This document shows, piece by piece, positions 1-9,050 of a stretch of 64,000 bases of DNA. The notes under the pieces are model-generated. The model was not told the origin of the DNA. It was given only the letters and a program-made list of their open reading frames with translations, and made no database searches. Where the stretch lies: the NCBI RefSeq assembly GCF_012927405.1, contig NZ_JABBGM010000004.1:248001-312000 (forward strand), read 5' to 3'. Position 1 is the first letter of the stretch; each line of letters starts with the position of its first letter. The position numbers and the translations under genes were made by a program. The stretch comes from Novosphingobium olei (GTDB taxonomy: Bacteria; Pseudomonadota; Alphaproteobacteria; Sphingomonadales; Sphingomonadaceae).

Positions 1-332
1 ACGGCATCGACCTTGCTCGGATCCTCGACCAGGAAGCTCAGCGAGCCGTTGTTGTTCGAGATGTCGCTGATGCGGATGTTTTCCGCCTTCAGCTTGCCGC
101 GCACGCTTTCGTCCATGCCCTCGATGCGCTGCTGGCGCACCTGCGAAGGATCGGCTTCAAGCAGGATATGGCTGCCACCGGCCAGGTCGAGACCGAGATT
201 GACCTTGGGCTGCGGCAGCGAGGCTGGCAGCTGGATGTTGGTCATCGAGGTCAGCGAAGGCACCGCGGCCAGCGCGCAGACAATGGTCAGCGCCCAGAGC
301 CAGATTACCTTCCAGCGTGGAAATTCGAGCAT
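1..332 (-). CDS. secD: Protein translocase subunit SecD (N-terminal part, cut by window edge)
   Basis: Inner-membrane subunit of the SecDF accessory complex, which uses proton motive force to help SecYEG complete protein export. About 110 N-terminal residues are visible. They begin MLEFPRWKVIWLW, run into the first membrane segment (residues about 6-25), and then show the family sequence GLDLAGGSHILLEAD followed by the start of the periplasmic P1 region. The gene continues beyond base 1. It begins 22 bp after the yajC stop on the same strand, the usual yajC-secD order. Function is confident because of the GLDLxGG motif and the neighbour. Confidence 0.93.
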   Translation of the reverse strand, partial: MLEFPRWKVIWLWALTIVCALAAVPSLTSMTNIQLPASLPQPKVNLGLDLAGGSHILLEADPSQVRQQRIEGMDESVRGKLKAENIRISDISNNNGSLSFLVEDPSKVDA

Positions 333-354
333 CGGTATCGTCCTGCTGGAAAGA

Positions 355-702
355 TCAGTCGTTGGCGGGCTTGCTGCCACCCGGCGGCACGATGTCGCCG
401 ATGGTCGACTTCACCGCCTTGACCCGCACGTTGGGCGCAAGCTCGAGTTCGACGATGGTGTCTTCGACCTTGATCACCTTGGCGAGCAGCCCGCCGGCGG
501 TAATCACCTGATCGCCCCTTTGGATCCCGGCCAGCTTGGCCTGCTGTTCCTTCTGCCGGCGCATCTGCGGGCGCAGGATCAGGAAGTAGAACACCGCGCC
601 CATCGCGATCAGAGGCAGGAACTGCAGATAGGCGGGCGGCTCGGACGACGCGGCGGCGGGCGCGGCGGAGGCGAGAAGGGCGAACATGGCAGGACCGTTC
701 AT
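355..702 (-). CDS. yajC: Preprotein translocase subunit YajC
   Basis: Small inner-membrane partner of SecDF. The 115-residue protein has an alanine-rich N-terminus, one membrane helix (LPLIAMGAVFYFLILRP), a basic stretch QMRRQKEQQAK, and the soluble YajC domain with GDQVITAGGLLAKVIKV. The chosen ATG at 702 begins MNGPAMFALL; a second ATG at 687 is possible. Neither has a strong ribosome binding site. The reading frame stays open upstream to 915, but that extension is arginine-rich and unlike the family. It is followed directly by secD. Confidence 0.93.
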   Translation of the reverse strand: MNGPAMFALLASAAPAAASSEPPAYLQFLPLIAMGAVFYFLILRPQMRRQKEQQAKLAGIQRGDQVITAGGLLAKVIKVEDTIVELELAPNVRVKAVKSTIGDIVPPGGSKPAND

Positions 703-944
703 GGGATCGGGGAAAACTCGTCTTGCGGGAAGCGCGCACAGCGATGGGGCACGCATCCCATGGAAAAACAGCGTGGCCGCGCGCCTAGCAGCCTTGCCGC
801 GCCAAGGCAATCGAACCGCGCTCCGCCCCATCTTGCCGCACTGGCCTGCCGCCCCGCCGACAGCGATGCGCGACAAACCCGCACAAACCCCCGCCAAGAC
901 TCTTGCCATGCGCAAATGCGCTGCCTATAGGCCGCCGCTCCGGT

Positions 945-1021
945 CGGGACGTAGCGCAGCCTGGTAGCGCATCACACTGGGGGTGTGGGGGTCGGAGGTT
1001 CGAATCCTCTCGTCCCGACCA
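945..1021 (+). tRNA. tRNA-Pro (anticodon GGG)
   Basis: A 77-nt cloverleaf can be drawn by hand. The acceptor stem is CGGGACG/CGTCCCG (945-951 with 1011-1017), the D stem GCGC/GCGC, and the anticodon stem TCACA/TGTGG around loop CTGGGGG, giving anticodon GGG. The T arm is GGAGG-TTCGAAT-CCTCT, and CCA is encoded at 1019-1021. It reads CCC proline codons. A strong terminator follows within 10 bases. Confidence 0.95.
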
Positions 1022-1030
1022 ATCAAAAAA

Positions 1031-1067
1031 GCCGGGCCATCCTTTCGCGGATGGCCCGGCTTTTTTT
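1031..1067 (+). terminator. Rho-independent terminator after tRNA-Pro
   Basis: A 12-bp perfect stem (1031-1042 with 1049-1060) with a 6-nt loop is followed by seven T residues. Six A residues lie just before the stem, so it can also terminate the minus-strand monooxygenase gene that ends at 1105. Confidence 0.92.
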
Positions 1068-1104
1068 GCATTCTGTCGCCCTGTCGGGCGAGCAGGACTG
1101 CTGT

Positions 1105-2904
1105 TCAATCCATTTCGATCCCTTGGAAATCCCCGGCGGCCCGCCATTCGTCTAGAATGCGGAAGAATGCCGGCGAGCCCTTTCCGTACGAAGCAAAGCT
1201 CGCTGCAAGCGGGCTGATCTTGCCTTCGCCGTTGTAGTATCCCGGCGTGCATTCTTCGAGGAACTTGCGCCGGTCTAGCAGGGAATCGAGCACCTCTGCC
1301 GTCCAGGCCTCCTCGCCCTCCACCGTCGCCTCCACTCGCGTCGCCTGCCGCCCCATGGCTTCGGCGATGATGTGCGCGCTGTGGCACGCCTGTTCGTCGA
1401 GCGAGTGCGGATAGTTGGCGGTGAAGCCCGACTGGATGACCGAGAAGATGAACAGGTTGGGAAACCCGTTGACGGTCATCCCGTGCAGCGTCCGCGCCCC
1501 GCTCTGCCACTTCTGCTCCAGCGTGCGCCCGTCGCGCCCGGTCACATCGTAGCCTGCGCGCCTGGCATAGCTGGTGCCCACCTCGAAACCGGTGGCGAAG
1601 ATCAGGCAGTCGAGCTTGTACTCCTGCCCGTTGGCGACCACGCCTTCACGCGTGATCCGCTCCACGCCCTTGCCGTTGGTGTCGACCAGCGTGACGCTGT
1701 CCCGGTTGAAGGTGTCGAGATATTCGTCGTGGAAGCACGGCCGCTTGCAGAACTGGTTGTACCAGGGCTTCAGCGCTTCGGCGACGGCGGGGTTGGCGAT
1801 CTTTTCATCGACCCGCGCGCGGATGGCTTCCATCTTCTTGAAGTCTGCCAGCTGCACCAGTTCGTCCGGATCGGCGGCGCCTTCCTTCACCGCCTTCATC
1901 CGCGCGATCACGCCCAGGTTGCGGATGATTTCGGTCCAGCCGTCGGCCACCAGGTCTTCTTCGGCCCAGCCGCCCGATACCAGCGTGTTGAAGTTCTCCA
2001 TGCGGTGGCGGTGCCATCCCGGTTGGAGCGAGGCCGCCCACTGCTTGTCGGTCAACCGGTCGTTGCGCACGTCGATCGAGGACGGTGTACGCTGGAAGAC
2101 GTAGAGCTGCTTTGCCGCAGCCCCCAGGTGCGGCACCGCCTGCACCGCGGTCGCGCCGGTGCCGATAATGCCGACGACCTTGTCCCCCAGCTTGTCCAGC
2201 CCACCCTTCGATGTACCGCCGGTATAGCCATAATCCCACCGGCTGGTGTGAAAGGTGTGGCCTTCGAATTCCTCGATGCCGGGAATGCCGGGCAGCTTGG
2301 GCCGGTGCAGCGGGCCATTGGCCATGATCACGAACCGCGCGCGGATCGCATCGCCCCGGTTGGTCGAAACGATCCAGCGGCGTGCCGCTTCATCCCAGGC
2401 AACACCGGTCACCTCGGTCTGCAACAGCGCCCGGCGGGTCAGGTCGAAATGGTCCGCGATCCGCTGCGAATAGGCGCGGATCTCGTCGGCGCCCGAATAC
2501 TTGCGCTCGGGCATGAAGCCCGTCTCTTCCAGCAGCGGCAGGTAGACGTAGCTTTCGATGTCGCAGGCCGCGCCGGGATAGCGGTTCCAGTACCACGTGC
2601 CGCCGAACTCGCCGCCCTTCTCGATCAGGCAGATATCGTCGATCCCCGCCTTGCGCAGCCGCGCGCCGGCAAGCAGTCCGCCGAAGCCGCCGCCGATCAC
2701 CACCGCGTCGCGCTCGTCGGTTACCGGCTCTCGCTCGATCGGGCGCTCGACATATGGATCGCTCAGGAAGTGCGCGAACTTGCCCGCCATCTCGACGTAC
2801 TGTTCGTTGGCGTCGGCGCGCAGCCGCTTGTCCCGCTCGGAAAGATAGCGCTGCTTCAGCGCCGCCGGGTCGAAGCCCAGGTTCAGGTCGGTCATCTCAC
2901 CCAT
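1105..2904 (-). CDS. Flavin-dependent monooxygenase, Baeyer-Villiger type
   Basis: Predicted FAD/NADPH enzyme that oxygenates ketones to esters or lactones. The 599-residue protein has an FAD Rossmann motif GGGFGGLLAG (residues about 70-80), the Baeyer-Villiger fingerprint FxGxxxHxxxW read as FEGHTFHTSRW (about 210-220), a second nucleotide motif GIIGTGATAVQ for NADPH, and a C-terminal ATG motif (LIFATGF). There is an N-terminal extension of about 60 residues before the FAD domain. ATG at 2904 is listed; ATG at 2895 has better spacing to a GGAG. It lies 351 bp downstream of the catabolic operon ending at 3256 and has its own predicted promoter. Substrate unknown. Confidence 0.88.
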   Translation of the reverse strand: MGEMTDLNLGFDPAALKQRYLSERDKRLRADANEQYVEMAGKFAHFLSDPYVERPIEREPVTDERDAVVIGGGFGGLLAGARLRKAGIDDICLIEKGGEFGGTWYWNRYPGAACDIESYVYLPLLEETGFMPERKYSGADEIRAYSQRIADHFDLTRRALLQTEVTGVAWDEAARRWIVSTNRGDAIRARFVIMANGPLHRPKLPGIPGIEEFEGHTFHTSRWDYGYTGGTSKGGLDKLGDKVVGIIGTGATAVQAVPHLGAAAKQLYVFQRTPSSIDVRNDRLTDKQWAASLQPGWHRHRMENFNTLVSGGWAEEDLVADGWTEIIRNLGVIARMKAVKEGAADPDELVQLADFKKMEAIRARVDEKIANPAVAEALKPWYNQFCKRPCFHDEYLDTFNRDSVTLVDTNGKGVERITREGVVANGQEYKLDCLIFATGFEVGTSYARRAGYDVTGRDGRTLEQKWQSGARTLHGMTVNGFPNLFIFSVIQSGFTANYPHSLDEQACHSAHIIAEAMGRQATRVEATVEGEEAWTAEVLDSLLDRRKFLEECTPGYYNGEGKISPLAASFASYGKGSPAFFRILDEWRAAGDFQGIEMD

Positions 2905-2998
2905 ACTCCATCGACCGGCAGGGCCAGTCGTTGACGTGATCGCCCGACTTCGATGCGCGGGCCTCTCCTCGGGCGGTCTGACGCCGCCACTGCCGGAA

Positions 2999-3026
2999 AT
3001 GCTAGGTCAAATGACTTAACTGTAAA
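2999..3026 (-). promoter_or_regulatory. Predicted sigma-70-like promoter of the monooxygenase gene
   Basis: On the minus strand TTTACA (3026-3021) and TAGCAT (3004-2999) are separated by 16 bp, about 95 bp before the ATG at 2904. No other gene is visible in the 2905-3255 interval. Confidence 0.45.
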
Positions 3027-3255
3027 GCGCAAAAGCAGCCCCGGCGCTCACAGAACGCGGGGATCGAGCTGCGCCTGCGGCTCTTCGAGCATGGTGGCAG
3101 AAGGGGCTTTCCCCTGCGGCATGCGATGGTTTTCGGCAGTCCTCGAACGGAAATTCAGGCTGACGCGAAAGAGCTGAACGTCAGTCCTCGAACAGGCAGG
3201 ATGCCGATCGTACGCGGCTGTGGCCGGACCAAATCCAGCCGCGACTCGGAAGAAT

Positions 3256-3888
3256 TCAGATCGCGGCGAGCAGCGACAGCGCCTCGGCTTCGCTGACGAT
3301 TTCGGCATACTTGGCCTGAAGATCGAACAGGTTGGCCTCGTGCGGGGCCCGGTGTCGGTCGCCGCACGCATCGCGCACCACAAAGGGCAGGAAACCGTTC
3401 TGGCAGGCGTCGAGCGCCGTCGCACGGATGCATCCGGACGTCGACGTGCCACAGACCAGCACGGTATCGACGCCCATAGAGGTCAGCGTCGCGGCAAGAT
3501 GCGTGGCGAAAAACGCCGAGGCATAGCGCTTGGTCACGACGATATCGCCGTCCTGCGGCGCCAGCACGGTGGGAAAGGCGCCCAGCGGCGATCCCTTCTC
3601 GAACACCTTGAGCGCCGGCACCTTGCGGAAGAACACGCCGCCGTCCGCGCCGCCGGGCTGGTATTCGACATTGGTGAACACGATCGGGATTCCGATCGCG
3701 CGCGCCGCGGCCGTCATCCGCACCGCGCTCGCCAGCGCGTCCTCGATTCCGGCATACAGCGGCGAGCCCGGCTGGAGGTAGGCTTCGACCAGATCGATCA
3801 GCAGCAGCGCCGGACGCTGTCCGAACGGCAGGCGCCCGTCGAAGGCGCCCGCATAGTTTTCGGTGAGGTCCGCGTTTTCCTGCCCCAT
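3256..3888 (-). CDS. Isochorismatase-fold cysteine hydrolase (N-carbamoylsarcosine amidase-like)
   Basis: A 210-residue amidohydrolase of the isochorismatase/cysteine hydrolase family. The expected triad is visible: Asp in LLIDLVEAYL (about residue 32), Lys in VVTKRYASAF (about 116), and Cys in STSGCIRATALDACQ (about 150). The STSGC-RAT block resembles N-carbamoylsarcosine and maleamate amidohydrolases. Start ATG at 3888 overlaps the CoA-transferase stop by one base (TGATG), so the pair is probably translationally coupled. It is last in a six-gene minus-strand operon. If the hydantoinase genes act on an N-methylhydantoin-like ring, this enzyme would be the next hydrolase; that is inference. 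Confidence 0.85.
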   Translation of the reverse strand: MGQENADLTENYAGAFDGRLPFGQRPALLLIDLVEAYLQPGSPLYAGIEDALASAVRMTAAARAIGIPIVFTNVEYQPGGADGGVFFRKVPALKVFEKGSPLGAFPTVLAPQDGDIVVTKRYASAFFATHLAATLTSMGVDTVLVCGTSTSGCIRATALDACQNGFLPFVVRDACGDRHRAPHEANLFDLQAKYAEIVSEAEALSLLAAI

Positions 3889-5075
3889 CAGATCACCCCG
3901 TTGTCTGCCATCGTGGCAAGCTCGCTCTCCGACAGGCCGAGCAGTTCGCCATAGACTTCGGCGTTGTGCTGCCCGACCACCGAAGGTGCCGGCCGCCGCA
4001 CGCTGCCCGGCGTTGCCGAGAACTTGGGGAAGCTCGATTGCATCTTGAGCGGACCGAACCGCTCGGTTTCCACCTCGATAATTGCCTCGCGTGCCTGGAA
4101 GTGCGGATCGGCCAGCATGTCGGGCGCGCGATACACGCGGCCTGCCGGGATCGAATGCTCGATCATCAGCGCGTCGACCTCGTCCATGGTCAGCGTGGCT
4201 GTCCATGCGTTGATCAGCGCGTCGAGCTCGTCCTGGTTCTCACCGCGGGCGAGGTGCGTCGCATAGCGCGGATCGTCGCCCAGCTCGGGCCGGCCCATCG
4301 CCGTTGCCAGCCGCTTCCACAGCGAATCCTTGTTGGCGCCGATCATGAACTCGCCGTCCTTGCAGGAATATACGTTGGACGGCGCAATGCCCTTCAAAAT
4401 CGATCCCGACCGTTCGCGGATCAGGCCCATGCGGTCGTATTCCGGCACCAGCCCTTCCATCACCTGCAGCACGCTTTCGTAAAGCGCGGTGTCGATGACC
4501 TGCCCCTTGCCGGTCTTCTCCTTGACGTGCAGCGCAGCCAGCACGCCCATGCAGCCATAGGTCGCGGTCAGCGTATCGCCGATCGACACGCCCATTCGGC
4601 TGGGCGCGCGGTCGGGTTCGCCGACGATGTAGCGCCAGCCGCCCATCGCCTCGCCAATGCCGCCAAAGCCGGCCCGGTCCGAATAGGGCCCGGTCTGGCC
4701 ATAGCCCGACATGCGCGCGATGATCAGGTGCGGGAACTCGGCGAGCAGCACGTCCGGCCCCAGCCCCCACTTCTCCAGCGTGCCGGGCTTGAAGTTCTCG
4801 ATCAGCACGTCGGCGTGCGCGATCAGCTTCTTCACCAGCGCCTGCCCTTCGGCCACGCGCAGGTTTGCGCTGACCGAGCGCTTGTTGCGGGCGATCACCT
4901 CCCACTGCACCTTTTCCGCGCCCTGCCCCCATTCGCGCATGGGGTCGCCGGTCACGGGTGGTTCCACCTTGATCACGTCGGCGCCCATGTCGCCCAGCAA
5001 CTGGCCGCAGAACGGGCCCGCCAGCAGCTGGCCCAGTTCGACGACGCGGATGTCCTTCAATGCACCGTTGTTCAC
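3888..5075 (-). CDS. CaiB/BaiF family CoA-transferase
   Basis: Class III CoA-transferase that moves CoA between acyl groups. The 395 residues match the family length. The N-terminus has VVELGQLLAGPFCGQLLGDM followed by GADVIKVEPP, and the probable catalytic aspartate lies in GVSIGDTLTATYG (about residue 170). It starts 3 bp after the hydantoinase B stop and ends in the next gene's start codon, so it belongs to the operon. The acid activated cannot be read from the sequence. Confidence 0.9.
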   Translation of the reverse strand: MNNGALKDIRVVELGQLLAGPFCGQLLGDMGADVIKVEPPVTGDPMREWGQGAEKVQWEVIARNKRSVSANLRVAEGQALVKKLIAHADVLIENFKPGTLEKWGLGPDVLLAEFPHLIIARMSGYGQTGPYSDRAGFGGIGEAMGGWRYIVGEPDRAPSRMGVSIGDTLTATYGCMGVLAALHVKEKTGKGQVIDTALYESVLQVMEGLVPEYDRMGLIRERSGSILKGIAPSNVYSCKDGEFMIGANKDSLWKRLATAMGRPELGDDPRYATHLARGENQDELDALINAWTATLTMDEVDALMIEHSIPAGRVYRAPDMLADPHFQAREAIIEVETERFGPLKMQSSFPKFSATPGSVRRPAPSVVGQHNAEVYGELLGLSESELATMADNGVI

Positions 5076-5078
5076 GTC

Positions 5079-6965
5079 TTACTCCGCCGCTTCGAGGTGC
5101 GGCCATTGGGGTTGGATCGGCGCGGCAAGCCCGGTCTCGGCCTCGCACGCGGCGCGCAGGGCCTCGATGCCGGGGCCCGTGTTGAACACGGGGAGCGCCC
5201 CGCGCGATGTACGCAGCTCGGCGCGCAGTGCTTCGGTCGCGCCCGCATCCACACTGCCATCGCCTGCGATGACCACGCCATAGGCGCGCGCGCCTTCGGC
5301 CGTGACCAGCCCTTGGGTGATTTCCTTGGCCACCAGCGCAGGATCACGCTCCAGCGGGTCGCCCCAGCCGCCCCCGCCCCAGGTGACGAAGTGCAGTTGG
5401 TCGCCCACCTCCACTTCGACGTCTTCCACCTTGTTGCCGATGATCGTCATCGTGCCGTCGGCCTTTTCGAGCAGCTTCTTCGCCCGCTTGCCCGGCTCGC
5501 CGCCGTTGACGCCCCAGGGGGGCACGAACCAGCGGTCGTCGTGGATCGAGATCGTGCCGGGCGACAGGAAGCGGTAGGTCATGTGGATGCCGTTACCGCC
5601 GCGATGCAGCCCTGCCCCCCCCGAATCCGGCTCGGTCTCGTAGCGTTCGATCATCATCGGGAAGTAGCGTTCGAGGAATTCGTTCGGCACGTTGGTGAAG
5701 CCCGGCCACAGCGAATGGCCGTCCGGCCCGTCGCCCAGCGGCCGCCCGGGAATGCCGCCGAAGCCGATCTGGAACAGCTGGAACCAGGCATTGCCCTTGC
5801 CTGGCCGCTGGTCATAGCCCGAATAGAACAGGTGCGGGCTCGACGAAAAGCCGGCGGCGTTGAGGAATTCCGGCGTCTTCTGTCCCAGCAGCCCGCCAAG
5901 GATGTCGAAGATGCGGCCCAGTGCATGGGTGCGGCCCGAAAGCGCGGCAGGAAACTTCGGCTTCAGCAGCGATCCTTCGGGAATGCGCACGTCGATCAGG
6001 TCATAGAACCCGTCGTTGAACAGGATCATCGGGTCGAAGACCATGATCATGTAGATGCCGAAGAACATCTTGAACATGTTCTCGTTCAGGAAGAAGTTGA
6101 TCGACGCCGAAGACTGCGGATCGGTGCCGTCGAAATTCAGGATCACCTTCTCGCCTTCGCGCCACATCGTGCACTTGATGCGGTACGGGCCATACCCCAT
6201 GCCGTCGTCGCAGATGTAGTCCTCGAAACTCACCGGCTCCTCGCTCACCGCTTGCGACAGCAGCGTCTTCATCGCGCGGTGATTGCGCGCCAGCAGTTCC
6301 TGCGTGGCCGAGACATAGACATCGTCGCCGAAGCGGTTCGCCATCTCGATCACCCGGCGCGCGGCGACGCGGCACGATGCGATCAGCGCGTTGAGGTCCG
6401 CCGCGCACCAGTCCGCCTTGCGCGTCTGGTGCATCACCAGCTTCATCAGGTCTTCGTTGTATTCCCCCTTCTTCCAGATCTTCACCGGGGGAATGCGCAC
6501 GCCTTCTTCGTAGATCGAGCGCGCGTTGATCGGCATCGAGCCGACGACCTTGCCGCCGATGTCGCTCTGGTGGCCGAACATCGAGGTATAGGCGATCAGG
6601 CGTCCGTCCTTGAACACCGGCAGCAGCACCAGCCAGTCGTTCGAATGGCTGATTGCGCCATCGACCGAGTACGGGTCGGACAGGAAGATCATGTCCCCGT
6701 CCTCGAGCGTGCCTTCGTAGTTCTTGAGGAAGCCGCCGATGAAGCTGCCGAACTGGCCGACGATCATGCGGCCTTCGGGATCGGCGATCAGCGGAAAGGC
6801 GTCTCCCTGCTCGCGGATGCCCGGCGACATCGCCGTGCGCACGAGCGTGGCGTCCATCTCGACGCGCGCGTTGCGCAGCGCGTTCTCGATGATGTCGAGC
6901 GTCACCGGATCGATCGCGACGGTCTCGAACGGGGTGGAATTGGTCTGGACGATGGTGGCAGGCAT
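5079..6965 (-). CDS. Hydantoinase B / oxoprolinase family subunit
   Basis: The 628-residue B (alpha) subunit of an ATP-dependent hydantoinase, 5-oxoprolinase or ketone carboxylase. It shows the family start with PVTLDIIENALRNA, the HSNDW motif (near residue 105), a glycine-rich LHRGGNGI segment, and the typical end VTWGGGGWGDPLERDP. It sits 16 bp after the A subunit gene, the normal HyuA-HyuB pairing. Members carry out ATP-driven ring opening of hydantoins and oxoproline or carboxylation of acetone or acetophenone. The sequence alone does not choose between these. Confidence 0.9.
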   Translation of the reverse strand: MPATIVQTNSTPFETVAIDPVTLDIIENALRNARVEMDATLVRTAMSPGIREQGDAFPLIADPEGRMIVGQFGSFIGGFLKNYEGTLEDGDMIFLSDPYSVDGAISHSNDWLVLLPVFKDGRLIAYTSMFGHQSDIGGKVVGSMPINARSIYEEGVRIPPVKIWKKGEYNEDLMKLVMHQTRKADWCAADLNALIASCRVAARRVIEMANRFGDDVYVSATQELLARNHRAMKTLLSQAVSEEPVSFEDYICDDGMGYGPYRIKCTMWREGEKVILNFDGTDPQSSASINFFLNENMFKMFFGIYMIMVFDPMILFNDGFYDLIDVRIPEGSLLKPKFPAALSGRTHALGRIFDILGGLLGQKTPEFLNAAGFSSSPHLFYSGYDQRPGKGNAWFQLFQIGFGGIPGRPLGDGPDGHSLWPGFTNVPNEFLERYFPMMIERYETEPDSGGAGLHRGGNGIHMTYRFLSPGTISIHDDRWFVPPWGVNGGEPGKRAKKLLEKADGTMTIIGNKVEDVEVEVGDQLHFVTWGGGGWGDPLERDPALVAKEITQGLVTAEGARAYGVVIAGDGSVDAGATEALRAELRTSRGALPVFNTGPGIEALRAACEAETGLAAPIQPQWPHLEAAE

Positions 6966-6981
6966 GGTTTCGTCCCTTTCG

Positions 6982-9030
6982 TCAGACAGGCATGATCAGG
7001 ATGTTGCCGACATGGTCGACGGTGGCGACGCAGCCGCTTTCGATCAGCGTGGTTGAATCCATTTCGCACACGATCGCAGGGCCAGGGATCACGTCCCCGG
7101 CGCGCAGCTTCGCGCGGTCATAGATCACCGCCGCCTGTTCGCGCCCGTCCATCCACAGCACATGGTCGCGGATCTTGGCGGCGGACGGATCGCCATCGCC
7201 CTTCTCCAGCTCCGCCGCCGGCAGGTCGAGCGCGCGACCCAGCGCCACGGCGCGCAGGTTCACGATCTCGTGCGGAGTGTCCATGTTGAAGGTGAACAGC
7301 CGCTTGTGCTCTTCATCGAAGCGCGCAAGCACGCCGGAAATGCCGTCGCCGGCAAGCGCCTCGGCAGTGATCGTCAGCGGCACTTCGAAGGCTTGCCCGG
7401 CATAGCGCACATCGACTTCGAAAGCGGTGGTGATCTCGGCTTCGGGCACGCCGTCGCTCAGCAGCTCCCCCTTCACCTGGGTCGCCATCTCGTCGAGCAC
7501 GGCGACGAGGTCCTCCGCCTTCGTGTCCCTGGCAAGGCGCGACCATGATCGCGCGGTTTCGGTGCGCATCCGCGTCGTCGCATCGCCCAGCGCACAAAGC
7601 ACGCCCGGCGAAACCGGCGAGACTGCGGGCCAGCTGCCCATGAGCCTCGCCACCGCGTTGACATGCAGCGGCCCGGCACCGCCGAAGCCCATCACCGCGA
7701 AGTCGCGCGGGTCATAACCCTGCTGCACCGAAATCATGCGCAGCGCGCCGAACATGTTTTCATTGACGATGTCGATGATCCCGCGCGCGGCAGCCATCAG
7801 GTCGATGCCCAGCGCATCGGCCACGGTCTGCACCGCTGCCTTGGCGCCTTCACGATCGAGCTTGAACGTGCCGCCCAGCAGGTTCTCGGGCAGATATCCC
7901 AGAACGACATTGGCGTCGGTGACGGTGGGGGCCGTGCCGCCCTTTCCATAGGCGACCGGCCCCGGCACCGCTCCTGCGCTCTGCGGCCCGACCCGAAGGG
8001 CTCTTGTCAGCTCAGGAACATAAGCGATCGAACCGCCGCCCGCGCCTACCGTCTTCACGTCGAGCGCCGAGGCACGGACGGAAAGATGGCCGACCTCGGT
8101 GGTGCGCTGGCGGCGCGGTTCGAGGTTTTCGATCAGCGCAACGTCGGTGCTGGTGCCCCCGACGTCGAGCGTGAGGATATTCTTGATGCCCGCATTGCGG
8201 CCCACCCAGATCGCGCCGGTCACGCCGCCGGCGGGGCCCGACATCAGGATGTTGACCGGATGCTCCTCGGCCTTCTGCGCGCTCATCAGCCCGCCGTCCG
8301 ACCGCAGCAGCGAAAGCTTGCCGGTCATCCCTTCGCTGGCGAGCCGGTTGCGCAGGTTGGACACATACTTGCCCACGACCGGCCGGACCGAAGCGTTGGC
8401 CACCGTGGTCAGCGTTCGCTCGTATTCCTGCATTTCGGGCAGGACTTCGTGGGAAAGCGACACCGGCACGCCCGGCAGCACTTCGGCCACCAGTTCGCCG
8501 ATCCGCGCTTCGTGCGCGCCATTGGCATAGGCGTTGATCAGGCTGACGGTCACGGCTTCCACACCGTTGTCCTTCAGCCGGTTCAGCTGGAAGCGCACGT
8601 CGGCTTCGTCCAGCGGCCGCACTTCGTGGCCCTCGGCGTTCATGCGGCCCTTGACCGTGACGGTATCCTCAAGCGCGGCCAGCGGCTGCGGCTTGGGCCA
8701 GATGATCCACGCGGCCAGCCCGCCGGGCACATAGCTGCGGGCGATCTGCATGATGTCGCGATAGCCCTCTGTGGTCACGAGGCCGACGCGCGCGCCCTTC
8801 CCTTCCAGCACAGCGTTGGTGGCAACCGTCGTGCCATGCAGGAAGTAGTCGATCGCGCCCGCACCGATCCCCGCCTTCTCGCAGATCGCGGTCACGCCGT
8901 TGAGGATGCCCTCGGAACTGTCGTGCGGGGTCGATGGCGTCTTGTGCCGCCAGAACGCACCCGTGTCGGTATCGAACAGCAGGAGGTCGGTAAACGTGCC
9001 GCCGACGTCCACGCCAAGCCGGTAACCCAT
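6982..9030 (-). CDS. Hydantoinase A / oxoprolinase family subunit
   Basis: The 682-residue ATP-binding A subunit. It has the ASKHA phosphate-1 motif VDVGGTFTDLLLFD at the N-terminus, a second motif LTLDVGGTSTDVALI (about residue 290), and FGGAGPLH (about 445). ATG at 9030 was chosen: it gives the usual N-terminus MGYRLGVDVGG and has AAGGGG about 10 bases upstream. An upstream TTG at 9054 would overlap the previous gene. It forms one complex with the B subunit encoded next. Confidence 0.91.
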   Translation of the reverse strand: MGYRLGVDVGGTFTDLLLFDTDTGAFWRHKTPSTPHDSSEGILNGVTAICEKAGIGAGAIDYFLHGTTVATNAVLEGKGARVGLVTTEGYRDIMQIARSYVPGGLAAWIIWPKPQPLAALEDTVTVKGRMNAEGHEVRPLDEADVRFQLNRLKDNGVEAVTVSLINAYANGAHEARIGELVAEVLPGVPVSLSHEVLPEMQEYERTLTTVANASVRPVVGKYVSNLRNRLASEGMTGKLSLLRSDGGLMSAQKAEEHPVNILMSGPAGGVTGAIWVGRNAGIKNILTLDVGGTSTDVALIENLEPRRQRTTEVGHLSVRASALDVKTVGAGGGSIAYVPELTRALRVGPQSAGAVPGPVAYGKGGTAPTVTDANVVLGYLPENLLGGTFKLDREGAKAAVQTVADALGIDLMAAARGIIDIVNENMFGALRMISVQQGYDPRDFAVMGFGGAGPLHVNAVARLMGSWPAVSPVSPGVLCALGDATTRMRTETARSWSRLARDTKAEDLVAVLDEMATQVKGELLSDGVPEAEITTAFEVDVRYAGQAFEVPLTITAEALAGDGISGVLARFDEEHKRLFTFNMDTPHEIVNLRAVALGRALDLPAAELEKGDGDPSAAKIRDHVLWMDGREQAAVIYDRAKLRAGDVIPGPAIVCEMDSTTLIESGCVATVDHVGNILIMPV

Positions 9031-9050
9031 CGATCTGAGACCCCTTTTTC

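Noticed and set aside
13..930. Plus-strand frame across secD and yajC
   Set aside because: It is the complement of two clear Sec genes.
3966..6995. Open reading frame of about 1000 codons on the plus strand
   Set aside because: It is antisense to the CoA-transferase and hydantoinase B genes, is rich in Arg, His and Val, and lacks any domain. It is the mirror frame of GC-rich coding DNA. The same reason rejects 1372-2934, 7663-9129, 10780-12990, 22587-24413, 43190-45607 and 49590-51752.
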